The notes beneath the pieces were generated by a model. It did no database searches and was not told the DNA's origin. It was given only the letters and a program-made list of their open reading frames with translations. Made by a program: the position numbers and the translations under genes. A stretch of DNA of 64,000 nucleotides from Eublepharis macularius (taxonomy: Eukaryota > Chordata > Lepidosauria > Squamata > Eublepharidae): contig NC_072801.1 in NCBI RefSeq assembly GCF_028583425.1, forward strand, positions 9,754,001-9,818,000. Direction: 5' to 3'. Below are positions 42,641 to 54,097 of the stretch, piece after piece. Each line of letters begins with the position of its first letter. Position 1 is the stretch's first letter.

Positions 42641-44059
42641 TGTCCTTGATAGGTAGATAGGAAGCCAATAATCCCACCGAGGCTGTTTCCAGCCAGGCAA
42701 AATGCAGAGGCAGGAAGGCCCCCCCCCCTCCTCGCTGTGCACAGCAGTCCTGATCCGAATTGGGGCCCTGCACATTCGGGTGTTCTTGAGGCGAAAGCGG
42801 TTTTGGAATGATTTGCAATTGTAAACACACCTTTGAGAGAACTTAAACACATACGGCACGTCCTTGACAAAGTGCTTTCGAAATGAGGGAGCAAGCCGGC
42901 ACCTCGTAGAGCGGAGCTGTGAGGACAGTTTCTCCTTCTCCTGTAAAGGAAACGCAAGACAAGATTATCTAAAGCAACTTCTAAAATGTTTATGGATTTA
43001 CCTTTGTTGAAACTTGTATGGATTTAACGATGGACTGCACAACCTAGGATGATTCTGTTATGAAGGTTCATTCAGCCATAAGGACTGTTGTAAAGGGTGA
43101 TTTACAGATACATAATATCTAGGCATAAAATCTATTCTAACTTTGTTTATACATTTAGTGACATTTTGCACTTTGACACGTTTTCGTATTGTTTCATGAT
43201 TTATTCTGTACCGTATACATGCCCATATGCTAACTTGCATTTGACTTTGATGAACAAGTATGTTTATATAAAGGTTAGTGATGTTGTGTCTATTTAGCAG
43301 GTCACGGTGAGTTTTCCTCTTTGGTTGTGCCATGGATAATATTGGCATGCGTTTTGACCCTGAGCCTTGTTTCTTCCCTTGAAAGCTTTAGGTGTACCCA
43401 GAGGGATTTCATTTCACTCTTCCTCCTTGCAAAACGCTTTGAAAAATCTGCTGAATGGATGCACAGTTCTTTGGATCCCAGCCAAAGTTCATAACCAAGT
43501 CTCGATGCAAACAGCGAGTGGTAAATTCTGCCTTGCAAATGAGTAGCATCCAATTCAGACTCACTCCAAGCTTTAATCTGAAAAGGGAAACAGCCACTCG
43601 GCATTGAGTTACAGCCTTGGGGCAGGCGGAGGGAGGGAGTCTTGTATTTGTGACTACATCTCTAGCTGCTGTGAATTTAACACCTGTGTCTTGGGAGCTC
43701 AGCTTCGCTAGTAAGCTGATGGATCACGGCTGGGCAAAGCCATTCCCACTCCAGCAATAAGATTCAAATGCTAAATCAAGACCCTTGCCAAGAATACTGA
43801 TTTTATTACACTGCAGAAATCTATGGCTGTGATGTTTGTCCGTCCGCTGAATAAAGAGTGGTGCTGCTTGCACAGAGGACAGAGATTTATCATTGCCCAT
43901 CTCCCTTGGCACATGGCTCTAAAACAACAGCTAAGATTTTAATGCAAATTTCCAAAGATCTTTGGAATTTCTCTTGCAGCATTCAAGGACAACTCTGAGT
44001 TTGTTCCAAGTGTTTGCAATGACATGATGTAGAGTCTAATTTTTAACAGACCACATCGT
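42641..44059. other. Receptor 5' flank, unassigned
   Basis: Region upstream of the receptor start codon on the minus strand. A promoter and any 5' untranslated exon should lie here or farther right, but none can be pinned down. 43020-43310 is AT-rich. Confidence 0.4.
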
Positions 44060-44500
44060 TACAGAGGCAGAGTGGTGCAGTGGTTAGAGAGCCGGACTAG
44101 GACTGGGAGACTCAGCTTTGACTCCTTGCTCTGCTATGGAAGCTCACTGGATCTTGGGCCAGTCACACACACACACCCTAACTTACCTCACAGGTCCAGA
44201 TGGGCAGCCGCGTTTGTCTGTAGCAGTGGGAAAGAGCAAGAGTCCAGTAGCGCCTATGAGACTAACAAAATTGGTGGTAGGGGATGAGCTTTGGTGAGCC
44301 ACAGCTCACTTCTTCAGATACAGCTAGATGCTATACCTGAAGACCACCAATTTTGTTAGTCTCATAGGTGCTATTGGACTCTTGCTCTTTTCCACTGCTA
44401 CCTCACAGGGTTGTTGTGGAGAACAATAGAGAAGAGGAGGACTTTGGTACCCACTAAGGAGGAAGGCAGGGTATAAATGAAGTCAATAAATACATTGGGC
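44060..44500 (+). mobile_element. tRNA-derived SINE (second family), split by a Penelope-like tail
   Basis: Head GAGTGGTGCAGTGGTTAGAG, body ACTGGATCTTGGGCCAGTC to TACCTCACAGG, then the insertion 44195-44398, then GGTTGTTGTGGAGAACAAT and the tail GGTATAAATGAAGTCAAT. Confidence 0.82.
44195..44398. mobile_element. Penelope-like tail, inverted pair, inside a tRNA SINE
   Basis: 204 bp flanked by TACCTCACAGG (44184-44194 and 44399-44409). Two inverted units: AGAGTCCAGTAGCGCCTATG on the left faces CATAGGTGCTATTGGACTCT on the right. It is a subfamily variant, with GTGAGCCACAGCTCAC instead of GAGAACCACAGCTCTC. Confidence 0.65.
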
Positions 44501-44806
44501 AAGGGCTGTCAGGCCCTGTGGAGGTGCCTGTCCTACGGCTTACTCCAGTGCAGCAGCCGAAGGGCACTTTCACTTTCCCCTTCCTGCTGTAAACAATAAT
44601 AGGGGCCTCCACGGGGTTCTCTCCTTGGCTTATGCACCAGAGCGAGCTGTCTGGACCCATTCCAAAGGGTTAAAGAGATGTTTGCCTGCATTCAGCTTGG
44701 AAGGAAGCCCCTAAGGTGAGGGAATGACCCTAACGGCCAGACAAGACGCCCCGCCAGGACACTGGTGTGAGGTTGGCATGTTGGACTAGGACTGAGTTCA
44801 AATTCC

Positions 44807-45731
44807 GACCTAAAGGAATAAAGAATAATACCTTCCTTGATGCGATCCTACATATTTGGGATAGCACCAGAACTAAATTAATACCAGACATGTCGAGGCA
44901 CTCTCCTATTTCTGTACAAAACATATCAATAGACACTAAAACTCAAATAGCAAAAACACTGAAAACTACTGATATTATCACATTAAAAGATATAGCAACG
45001 AAGGACGGTCTCATAAGCAAAACTGAGATAGAACAAAAATTTCAAAGCTCAATTCCATGGTTCTTATATCTGCAATTACAAGCTGTCACCCAACAAATAA
45101 ACATAAGAAAGGTTATGAATGCAACTCAGACAAGATTTGAGCAATTCATGGATGCTAAAAAATATCAAAAAAGGGCATGATTTCAAAAATATATGGCCTG
45201 CTATTGTCCTCTAACATCCCTAACAATTTTAATTATCAAACTAAATGGCATAAAGATCTTAATGAAGTACTGACATTAGACGACTGGGAAAAAGTATGGG
45301 CATCGAAATTAAATAAATCCTCAACTATATTAACTAAAATACAAAGCTATAAAATTATACATAGGTGGTACCTAACACCCAAAAAAATCTCCTTCATTTA
45401 TTCTTCAGCATCGCCCTCTTGTTGGAAGAAATGCAATAATGAGGGTAATTTTGCACACTGTTGGTGGGAATGTCCCTTGATATCTCGATTTTGGTCAGAA
45501 ATACTAAATATTATTAAGGAAATAACAGGGTACAGTGTCCCTATGTCATCAAAAGTAATCTTCTTGGGACTGTGGGATCAGACATCGATCCCAAATGTTA
45601 GAAGAGACCTTATCAACTCTCTCCTGGTGGCAGCTAGGAGTGCAATAGCAACCAAATGGAAAGACCAATCTCCACCTACTACAGAACATTGGTTTACAAA
45701 AATCTGGAACCATTTAATAATGGAAAAATAA
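44807..45731 (+). pseudogene. L1-type ORF2 C-terminal region
   Basis: Two overlapping frames, joined by a frameshift near 45177. The first (to 45180) is the thumb-side part, with RHSPISVQNI and WFLYLQLQAV. The second (45177-45731) has KIYGLLLS, WEKVWASKL, YKIIHRWYLTPKK and a Cys-rich knuckle CWKKCN...HCWWECP, which fits the C-terminal zinc-knuckle region of L1-clade ORF2. It has no endonuclease or RT core because the insertion is 5'-truncated. Confidence 0.85.
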
Positions 45732-45981
45732 CTGACAATCTACATCAGACGGAATACCAATCTTCGGGATCAAACTTCTGGGAAAAATGGATCCCATTTT
45801 ACGAATATATAGAAGCAAGAGATCTGCAACCTCCCTCTTCACACCAGTCATTGTTGATGTATTAAAGTTGAAGCACTGTGTTAATATTTGTAAATGCAAT
45901 GTATTATATTGGTTTGTTGTTTAATTATTGTTACAGTTCTAAAATTGAATAAAAATATATATTAAGAAAAATTAAAACAAA
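44807..45981 (+). mobile_element. L1-type LINE, 5'-truncated, with 19-bp target duplication
   Basis: Flanked by identical copies of AGGACTGAGTTCAAATTCC (44788-44806 and 45982-46000). It ends in AATAAAAATATATATTAAG and an A-rich tail. It lies inside a tRNA-derived SINE whose two halves can be read on either side. Confidence 0.93.
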
Positions 45982-46060
45982 AGGACTGAGTTCAAATTCC
46001 TTAGAGCCACGAAACTCACTGGGTGACTCTGGACCGCAAGAGTTAAGGAAGAGTAACCTA

Positions 46061-47394
46061 CTGCAGAGGTTTTTTGTGCAGATAAAATGGAAGGAGGGGG
46101 AAGCTTGTCTGCTGTCCTGAGCTCTTTGGAGGACGGGGGAGAATCCCGGCTGGATTGCGGCATAATTTCCAATCCCACCTAAAAATAGGATGGTGTTGGG
46201 TAGTTGTTTTCTGCCTCTCTCATACCTCTGGCTCATCCAGTAAACTATTTTGGTAAGGTGGAAGTGTTTCTGACATGAGAAATTTACAAAATGTCGCTGT
46301 GGGCAGCAGCTCAGGTGGCTTTTTAGAAAGAGAAGAACCCAGTGCTGGCTGCTTGCCATGATAGCTGGATGGAGCCTCCATGGTCAAAGGCAATTGACTT
46401 TCGAATACCAGGCGGGTGCAAAGAGAGGGCAAGCCCTCCATCTCCTGCTTATAAACTTCCCCTGAGATGGAGCAGCTACCAACTTTCGGATCCAGAATGC
46501 TGGACTCTTGCTGTCTCTGCAATCCAGCAAAGCAATACGTTTCATGCCCACATTCCTTCAGGCAAATGCTTTTCGGAAAAGGGCTGCCGTCCTTTGCAGG
46601 CATCTCGCTCAACTTTCGAGCCAGCCAAGGCCTCCTTTCATAGCTGGGGGAGCTCTCTGACAGGTTGCTGCCCCCACCTGGACAAAAATCAGCGTGGCAA
46701 CAGAACTGCCACCTTTCGACAGTGACCGATGGGGTGAGGAAAGGAAGGCATGGGGGGGGTGGGCCTGATTCTGCACACATGTGCATGCTAAGGATGTAGC
46801 CCCCACTGTCTGGATGCAAAAATCTCCCATGTTTATTTCGCGGCTCCCTTGTGCAAACTAAAGTGCAAAACACACCAGTTACTTTTGTCTCGAAAAATGC
46901 TGGCTTATCTTGGGTCAAACCAGTGGCCCAACTGGCCCGATATACTCTGAATGGCAGCGGCTGTCCAATGTATCATCTAGAAAAGGGTTTTTTTTCAGGG
47001 GCTGAAGCCCCAACCCCTTGCACTTGTGTTGGTGCTTCTAGGAGCTCCGGCTAAGTTCTCAAAGGAATTGTACCTGACCGCACATGTACAAGATTACCTT
47101 GGGGAGAACTAACCCTCAGCTGCTGGATGTGCGCTGGCATGCATGAATTTAGGTTGCTGTGATTCCAAGCCCATGGAGGCAATGGACCTCGAGCCCTCTT
47201 TGTTCAGACCAAGTTGCTGAGGCTCAGCCTGTTAGAGGCTGGAAAAGTTCTTTGCTGACTTTGAGGAGAACCACCACTAACCAAATAGAATAAGATGGGA
47301 CCATAGTTCTCAATGCAAGATTGTTCCCATGACTGAATTTCACATATACTTAAAATCATACAGCTGCCCCCCTCCCCACAAAGCAAGAAAAGGC
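46061..47394. other. Unassigned DNA with one long minus-strand frame
   Basis: A 232-codon minus frame (46918-46220) has no recognised domain, no clear splice context and a mixed composition. It is left uncalled. Confidence 0.4.
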
Positions 47395-47396
47395 AA

Positions 47397-47427
<31 letters not shown>
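47395..47427. repeat. AAAG microsatellite, short arm
   Basis: About 8 AAAG units directly left of a CR1 fragment. Confidence 0.95.
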
Positions 47428-47428
<1 letters not shown>

Positions 47429-47652
47429 ATCATAGAATCATAGAGTTGGAAGGGGCCATACAGACCATCTAGTCCAACCCCCTGCCCAGTGCAGGATCAG
47501 CCTAAAGCATTTCTGACAAATATTCATCCAGCCTCTTCTTGAAAACTGTCAGTAAAGGGGAGCTCACCACCTCCCTAGGCAGCTCGTTCCACTTTTGAAC
47601 TACTCTGACCGTGAAAAAGTTCTTCCTAATATCCAGCCGGTACCTTTGTGCA
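47428..47652 (-). mobile_element. CR1 3'-end fragment inside an AAAG microsatellite
   Basis: About 225 bp of CR1, minus strand, from the tail (AATCATAGAATCATAGAG) to GGTACCTTTGTGCA in the C-terminal coding region, aligned with 10672-10896. An AAAG microsatellite touches both ends. Confidence 0.92.
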
Positions 47653-47775
<123 letters not shown>

Positions 47776-49024
47776 AGGGAACAGACGAAGCTTGCCTATT
47801 AATTACCATCAAACCCTTTCCAAGAAAAGGAGTCTGAATTAATTCAGAGTGGTGGACTTTATCCGACCCCAATGCCTGTTCTTGTCAGGGGAGTGTTAAA
47901 GGGGCAGTCAGAACAGCTGGTTCAGATGGTGTCATTTCCAGGTGGCTGTTGGCATATTGCATTTTACTAGAATTGTCATTGTACCCATTGTACAATAGAG
48001 TAATTGAGGATTTCACCAAAGTTTCTCCAAAATTCCTCATTTAATTGTTAGCCTGCAGGGCTTGTTTTCAGCTGGATGATCGTTGGAATGTAGCCCTTAA
48101 ACCCATTCTCAGTCCCAGGTATTCTCACAAGTTATCTATCAAGACAGAAGGGAATGCCTCTGAGAATATGCAGAGTGTCTTTCCTTCCCCCCTTTTAAAA
48201 TCAGAGGCCAAGATTTTCAAATTGTCTTGCAAGGTGAGATGCTCCTTACAGAGCCTTTTGTTTTAGAAATTAAGTTCCTGCTGGTGTAGGGTTGCCATTT
48301 GCTTTTACTAGCTGTGCTCTTGTGTCTAAAAACAACTCAAGAGGGAGAGATTTAGCCCTTTCCCCCCTCATGAAAACGATGCAGTTTCTTTATGTGGCAA
48401 ATCGCTGTTAAAGGCACAAGAGCAGGGCTGCTTACAAAAGAAGTGGCACTCCTGGTTACCTGAAAACTAGAGTACAAAACCCGAAAACTAGAGAACAACA
48501 ACATCTCTGTCTTACAACTCAGGCGGACGCTGCCTTCCTGGCACAGGCGCAGACCTACCTCCTCCAAAGGTACCAGGCAGCTCCTCTTGCTCGGCTCAAG
48601 GCTCTGCTTCTCCCTTGCCTGGCATCTCAGTTCTGTGCAAGCATGTGGCAGGCTTTTGCCCGGCTGCCCGAGACCTCCACTGGCTCATTACGGCTCATTC
48701 CATCCCTGCATGATGCCATCTGCTCCCCTTCTCTCCTCTCTCTGCTGTGCTCCGTGGCTCTTGCCTGAGCTCCCCCACTCCAGCTTGCTCCTCCTCCTGC
48801 TCCTGCTCCTGCCTGCCTAGTTCTACCCAGACATCTCCCCCCCTCCCTCTCTGTGAGACAGGGGCCCCACACCCTTGCTGCAGACTGCCACCAACACTCC
48901 ACCCATAAGATGCCACTCTGTGGCACTCAGCCAACAACTGCCAGGTTCTAGACCAGAAGCGTACCCTATTGCTCTGTGCTAATAACCAACACTTCTCCTG
49001 CATTTGTGCTCTGTAACAAAGATT
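47776..49024. other. Unassigned DNA
   Basis: 48580-48900 is GC-richer with a CTCCTGCTC-like repeat. Nothing coding recognised. Confidence 0.5.
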
Positions 49025-49240
49025 AGGGTATTTTTATCCCCTCCTTCTTCCAGAGGGGCTCAGAGGGGTGTTCATGCTTCTCCTTTCTCCTATTTTATTC
49101 TTACAACAACCCTGAGAAGTAGGTTGAGCTGAGAGAGCGAGAGAGAGCAAGAGAGAGAGAGAGCTGGCCCAAAATCACCAGTGACCTTCATGGCAGAGTG
49201 AGGATTTGAACCCATGACTCCCAGATCCTAGTCCAACGCA
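49025..49240 (-). mobile_element. SINE remnant with AG run
   Basis: ATCCCCTCCTTCTTCCAGAG, CTTACAACAACCCTGAGAAG, an AGAG run (49133-49162), then GATTTGAACCCATGACTCCC (reversed B-box region) and GATCCTAGTCCAACGC. Confidence 0.65.
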
Positions 49241-49414
49241 CTTATGGTGGCCCTGATCCAGATCTGCCTCTGTACCTTACTAACATACCATTGGAAAGAA
49301 GTGTGACATGACATCACTGTGTTAATGCAATGGCCAATGAGGGGCCAGGAAAGTGCTATAGAGGTGATGTCACATCTTACGTTTTTTACATGTTCCCATA
49401 GAGGCACCAGGTAG

Positions 49415-49626
49415 AGATAATAAATAACATTGGATTTATATACCACCCTTTAGGACTACTTAACACCCACTCAGAGTGGTTTACAAAGTGGGTGGGGCTG
49501 AGAGAGCACTGAGAGAGCTGTGACTGACCCAAGGTCACCCAGCTGGCTTCAAGCGGAGAAATGGGGAATCCAACCCAGCTCTCTAGATTAGAGTCCTGCT
49601 GCTCCTAACCACGACACCAAACTGGT
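49415..49626 (-). mobile_element. tRNA-derived SINE, internally deleted
   Basis: Minus-strand copy of the 16370 family. About 35 bp between the tail and body (the ATTATTATCC...CACCCTGTGAGG part) is missing. Confidence 0.85.
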
Positions 49627-50561
49627 GGGTTGTGGATTCCGCTGGCCTCCCTGCAATGCATAGTTTGGGCCTCAGACTGTCCCTGGCCCTGAGAGCAAAT
49701 TGGGACTAAAATGCAGCTGCCCTCTGTGCTGTTTCAATGGAAGGGAGGGGGATTAATAAGGGGCACGCAAGGATCTCTGTGGCCCACGTCACACTTCAGC
49801 TGCACTCACAAGGGATTTTAAGTATACAGCCCAACATGATATCATGCACCAAGTGTCAAACAGGTATACCCCTAACAAATAAAAGTCTCCAGAGATTTTT
49901 ATTAGCCAGGGGAATGCCAGTTTGACAAATACCTGCCAAGCACATTGGGTGCCCTCTGACAAGTTGTGGGGTATGCTTAAAACCCCTTAAGAATGCAGCT
50001 GAGGTCTGATCTCTTTAAAAGATATATGCTAAAGATTCAGGAAAGGAGAGGTGAGATTTACTTTTGCCTTTCCCACCTCTGACCTCCAGGAGGTACTAAA
50101 AAGGGGCTCCCTCCCCAACTTGGAGGGCTACACAGGTGATCCTCTGAGACTGTGGCAGAGGACACCTACAAAGCATCATTCATGTGCAACAAGGCCATGT
50201 GGAATAAGCTTTGGGAAGCTTCCAGAAGGTGCCAGTGCTGGGGAGTGGGGTAGGGAAGCTCAGATGGATGTAGCCAGAGAGCAAAAATACCTACCCAGGG
50301 CTGAGGATTGTGTCCATATAAAGCAACCTTGTCAGATCAAAGCCCCCTTGCCTGACTTTGCATGCATCGGGTAGGGGGGCAACCAACTGAACCTCAGGCA
50401 CTCAGTTGCTCTCTTCACACTTGCCCACCTTGGCCTACATTTGAGGAAGGGAACTTCAGTCATCTCTAAGAAGCAGATTGTTGTAAACTTCCCCACACTC
50501 CTCTGAAAGCTGGGAGAAACCTCTTAGAGAACTCTACGGAGGGAAGGTCTGCTTGGAACGT
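49627..50561. other. Unassigned DNA
   Basis: Nothing recognised. Confidence 0.5.
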
Positions 50562-51307
50562 AGAGCTAAACTACACGAGACAAATTACAGGAGGACACTC
50601 AAGTGAAGGGAGATGCAATGTTAGCTGGGAAGCGTAGTTTGAATTTCCCCTCTCTCTACAGAGCCAGCAAAAATCACTCCTCCGAGGTCTGTTAATTTCA
50701 CCTCTCTACAAAGCTGGCAAAGATAGTTCCTCAGAGGGTTTGTTAATAATTTACAGAGTCTTTGGGGAGGCAAAGAGGAAATGAACAAACCCTCTGCGGA
50801 GCAATCTTAGCTGGCTCTATAGAGAGAGGTGAAATTCAAACTACATGTCAGTCTATGGAAGACAGGATACGTTGAAGCTCTCTTGAGTAAATAGGTCTTT
50901 ATTGAGATATCACAGGCTTCTCAGTACATATGTCCACAGGTTACACAGAAGCAATTAAAGGTGTCTGGCTGTACACAGGTCTCGTGTTAAGAATGACGCA
51001 GTGAGCACAGGTTACATTATATCAACCCTTTCACATGTTCCCCCCACCCCTCTGGCTCTCCCATCCGAACACAATCAGTAGTGGGAAGAGAAGGAGCTGT
51101 CCCAATGCCGCTGCGGCGAGCCATCCGAGATAAGGGCTCGCTCGTCTTGGAATCTGGAAAGCAACAGGGAGCAGGTGCAGGAGGCTATTGCAACATATAC
51201 ATGGAATAACAATATGGAAGGACAGTAGGCAACAGACCTGACACTACACTTCCTGGATAACGTTGCATCTCCCTTCACTTGAGCGTCGTCGTGTAATTTG
51301 TCTCATG
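50562..51307. mobile_element. Foldback element split by an LTR
   Basis: Left arm AGAGCTAAACTACACGAGAC through TCTCTACAGAGCCAGC; right arm (51244-51307) is its complement (ACGTTGCATCTCCCTTCACTT, GTGTAATTTGTCTCATG). The inner palindrome has CAGAGGGTTTGTTAAT facing CAAACCCTCTG. A solo LTR interrupts it at 50846-51243. The same family is at 40259-40522 in the receptor intron. Confidence 0.8.
50846..51243 (-). mobile_element. Solo LTR with perfect 5-bp target duplication
   Basis: 398 bp, ends TGTCAG...CTGACA, flanked by CTACA at 50841-50845 and 51244-51248. AATAAA reads on the minus strand (rc of CTTTATTGAG, about 50912). The first ~25 bases resemble the LTRs at 1890 and 17805, but the body differs, so it is a related subfamily. 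No internal region remains. Confidence 0.88.
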
Positions 51308-51746
51308 CTTTTAAAAGGTACAGGCTGAATTTAGCTCAGACCTATATAGCCAAATAGCAAACATACCTTTAAGAGAATGATAATCAAGATGTCCATGCAA
51401 GATCTGAGAGTGAGCCTCACTACATACCACCTCCAACAGGCTCGACAGCTACTGGTGCGCTAGGCGGTCGGTACACCAAGTAGCTAGCCAAACTCTCCTC
51501 GGCATCCCACACCAGGCCAACACAGTCAATGCCAGAGATCTTTGGTGCAGGGAGTGTCCTGAAGGAAAAAGACTCTCAAATGAGTATTGCCACCCCACCC
51601 GCCCTGGCCATCCGTCTGGGACTGGTGAAGGACCGAGAAACCTGGTGGGGCCAGTTCTCCCAAGGTGACTGTTTCACCTTCCCTCACCCAGGTCTCTGTC
51701 ACACATGCCAGGTCCATACTTGCTGCTGCAAGGAAATCCTGCAGTG

Positions 51747-52013
51747 GTTGTTGTGGGTTTTCTGGGCTGTGTTGCCGTGGTCTTGGCATTGTAGTTCCTG
51801 ACATTTCGCCAGCAGCTGTGGCTGGCATCTTCAGAGGTGTAGCACCAAAAGACTGTGACACTGAGAGATCTCTGTCTTTTGGTGCTACACCTCTGAAGAT
51901 GCCAGCCACAGCTGCTGGCGAAACATCAGGAACTACAATGCCAAGACCACGGCAACACAGCCCGGAAAACCCACAACAACCATCGTTCTCTGGCCGTGAA
52001 AGCCTTCGACAAT
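51747..52013. mobile_element. Penelope-like tail, inverted pair
   Basis: 267 bp flanked by a 13-bp duplication AAATCCTGCAGTG (51734-51746 and 52014-52026). The left arm (about 51757-51851) and right arm (51873-51968) are inverted copies with GCCAGCCACAGCTGCTGGCG as landmark. The right part ends CTGGCCGTGAAAGCCTTCGAC, familiar from lizard repeats. The assignment to Penelope rests on the inverted layout, the variable duplication and the hammerhead-like core at 51893-51924. Confidence 0.6.
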
Positions 52014-52086
52014 AAATCCTGCAGTGTTTTGGTCTTATTATTGATGGACCTGGCATTGCACAGCACCAGCGTTGGAGGGAGGCTAT

Positions 52087-53740
52087 GGTCAAATCCACAT
52101 TCACCTATTACCCACATTTTTAACGGAAATCTTCCGTTTGTCTCCAATCCACAAATTTCTCCTCTCCGTTCACATTCATGCTTCCAATGCATCTTTCTCG
52201 CGCGTTCCTCCGGTCACACAGCCACTGGAAAAACCACTTTTGTGGGTGGGACCTCATTTTCCCGCCCATTTTTTTTAAATTTTTTGAACTCACTTTTCCG
52301 TTATTTCGATTTTACCATATAAGGAAACATCATCAAAACGATATATCACATGAACACTTGGAAAGCAATTGGTGCTCGTTTTCGGGCAGGGGATTTAAAA
52401 AATCGATAAAAAGGGAAGGGTTTAGGAAAAAACTCTTTGTGGGTGTTAGTGGATGGTCGGTTTGGTTGGTGTCGATGCTTTGTTTGATGGTCATGGATCC
52501 CATAATTGCTATCATTGTTCATGTTATGTGGATCTTAATGGAGTGGCAGACGCAGATGCTGCTGGCCTACCAGTGGTACTCTGTTCAAAGGCAGCGGGCC
52601 GCCGCCAGGATTTTTTTCCAGAGTTCTGGAACCACCGTTGCCTGGGCGCAGTCAAGAAGACGGCGGTGCCAGCGGTTTTTGCAGTGGTTCCTGCTTGCTG
52701 AGATGGAGGAGCCGAGGCAGCACTGGGTGTACCCATGCAGCATGGACTGGTGGGAAAACATTGTGATGGTGCACTGGGATGACCGTCACTGGATGCGCCA
52801 TTTCTGAATGTCCAAGAGCACGTTCATTGAGCTGGTGGAGGCTCATTTAAGCTGCAATATTTTTTTTATCGAATCTTTGGCATAACGATATTATGCTAAA
52901 TAGAAACCAATGCCTTATTTCGTTGGGGCATTGACGGAGATCCAATATTCCCAGTCGTGTGTTACGCCATTGTTGTTGCAACCACCAATCTACTCCAGCA
53001 CCGTCAATAATTTAGGATATTTAATTTTGCTATATCGATAGGAAGAATCTTGTAAGAAATAAATAAAAATTTATTTTTTTTATTCATCAGTACTGCGTAA
53101 AAGCGATGCTTTGATAAGAATAAATTAATCTTTTTAAAAAGACGTGCCAAATGTTAAAACATCATCCCAGGCAATATTTGAGCTAATGTGAAGTGTCATA
53201 GGGGACTGAGTATACATGGGGAAAGCCGGGAAGCCTGATAGCTGTGCTGCTATGTGATCTTTATTGTGCAGGAATATATGCCGTAATTTCGCTATTACAT
53301 TGATCTAGAGAAAAATAAAAAATAGAAAAAAACCAGGGAGTTGTGTGAGGCCGGTATTAGGCTACATTGCCAAAAAAAGTTTTACACTCAACCAGAAATG
53401 ATTTCGAAGACATCTGAGTTATAATTCCCAGACAATGAAAGAAAAAATGAAAAACAGGCCTTAACAGACTACGGAGCACTTGATAATAGAATTGGCCAAT
53501 TCTATTACGCAGGGAATGGCCAGAAATACTTGAATGGGGGTGGTTTTAAAAAAAGACATGTAAATTGCTCTTGTAGGCATTCACGTCCACCGTGAAATTC
53601 CTGCAAGAAAACAGTGACTGAAGATCCGAGAGGAATGCGGAAGAGATGCGTGTGATTTATCAGGTAATGTGACCGGCACTCGGGAATGTGGGGAAAAGGT
53701 GGGAAAAATGCATTTAAAAAGGAGTAATGTGGATTTGGCC
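52087..53740. mobile_element. PIF/Harbinger-like DNA transposon, internally deleted
   Basis: 1654 bp with terminal inverted repeats GGTCAAATCCACATT (left) and GGCCAAATCCACATT (right, other strand), flanked by TAT at 52084-52086 and 53741-53743. A 3-bp duplication fits this superfamily. The left third codes for the start of a transposase; no DDE catalytic domain follows. It is inserted in an L2-type LINE whose frame continues across it. Confidence 0.85.
52450..52860 (+). pseudogene. PIF/Harbinger transposase N-terminal fragment
   Basis: The frame contains QRQRAAARIFFQ, RRRRCQRFLQWFLL, WVYPCSMDWWENIVM and WDDRHWMRHF, then a stop at 52805-52807. In the same frame it continues MSKSTFIELVEAHLS. 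The order W-V-x-P...W-W-x-N...W-D-D-x-x-W-x-x-x-F-x-M-S-K-x-T-F is the start of HARBI1/ALP1-like transposases as I know them. The sequence then turns AT-rich and non-coding, so the nuclease domain is deleted. The upstream open frame from 52178 is probably not coding. Confidence 0.72.
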
Positions 53741-53905
53741 TATGTCTCCTAGGCCCACAACCACCATGCCTTGGGATGGGATGCAAGTTGGAAGGGCACC
53801 GAGCTCTACCACGTCTCTGTGACCTTCCATTGCCACCCCACATCCCACTGCCATACCTCCCTCGATCCCAGAGTACTTGGGATTGGTGGAGGATAATCTA
53901 ACCAT

Positions 53906-54097
53906 GGCTGTTTCCACACTACTCACCTTCATCCGGAACGGGGCACAACATTGCAAAAAAAACGCAGCAGATAGCGCCTTCTCGTGTTAGTTTTGCACGA
54001 CGTCACGCAAAACTCGAGCAAGAAGACACTGTCTTCCGCATTTTTTTCGCGACATTGCACCCCATTCTGGATGAAGGTGAGTATTGTGGAAACAGCC
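53906..54097. mobile_element. Palindromic MITE
   Basis: 192 bp whose halves are near-complementary: GGCTGTTTCCACACTACTC faces GTATTGTGGAAACAGCC, and the centre is GCACGACGTCACG. A duplicated CAT or CCAT may flank it. It has no coding capacity. Confidence 0.85.

Larger units (their letters stand above)
44762..46060 (+). mobile_element. tRNA-derived SINE fragment split by L1
   Basis: GAGGTTGGCATGTTGGACTA and AGGACTGAGTTCAAATTCC precede the L1 at 44807-45981. TTAGAGCCACGAAACTCAC and TGGGTGACTCTGGACC follow it. Together they give the tRNA-like head and start of the body. Confidence 0.7.
51427..53905 (-). pseudogene. L2-type LINE endonuclease region, interrupted twice
   Basis: Reading leftward on the minus strand, coding pieces at 53905-53741, 52086-52027 and 51746-51430 form one N-terminal ORF2 region once two insertions are ignored. 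Seen: VLCNARSINNKTKTLQD gives the first endonuclease motif and ends at one junction. LACVTETWVREGETVTL resumes at the next with the catalytic Glu, then LAPPGFSVLHQS. The intervening DNA is a PIF/Harbinger element (52087-53740) and a Penelope-like tail (51747-52013), both with target duplications. Later stops, such as after KDLWH, show it is dead. Confidence 0.8.
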
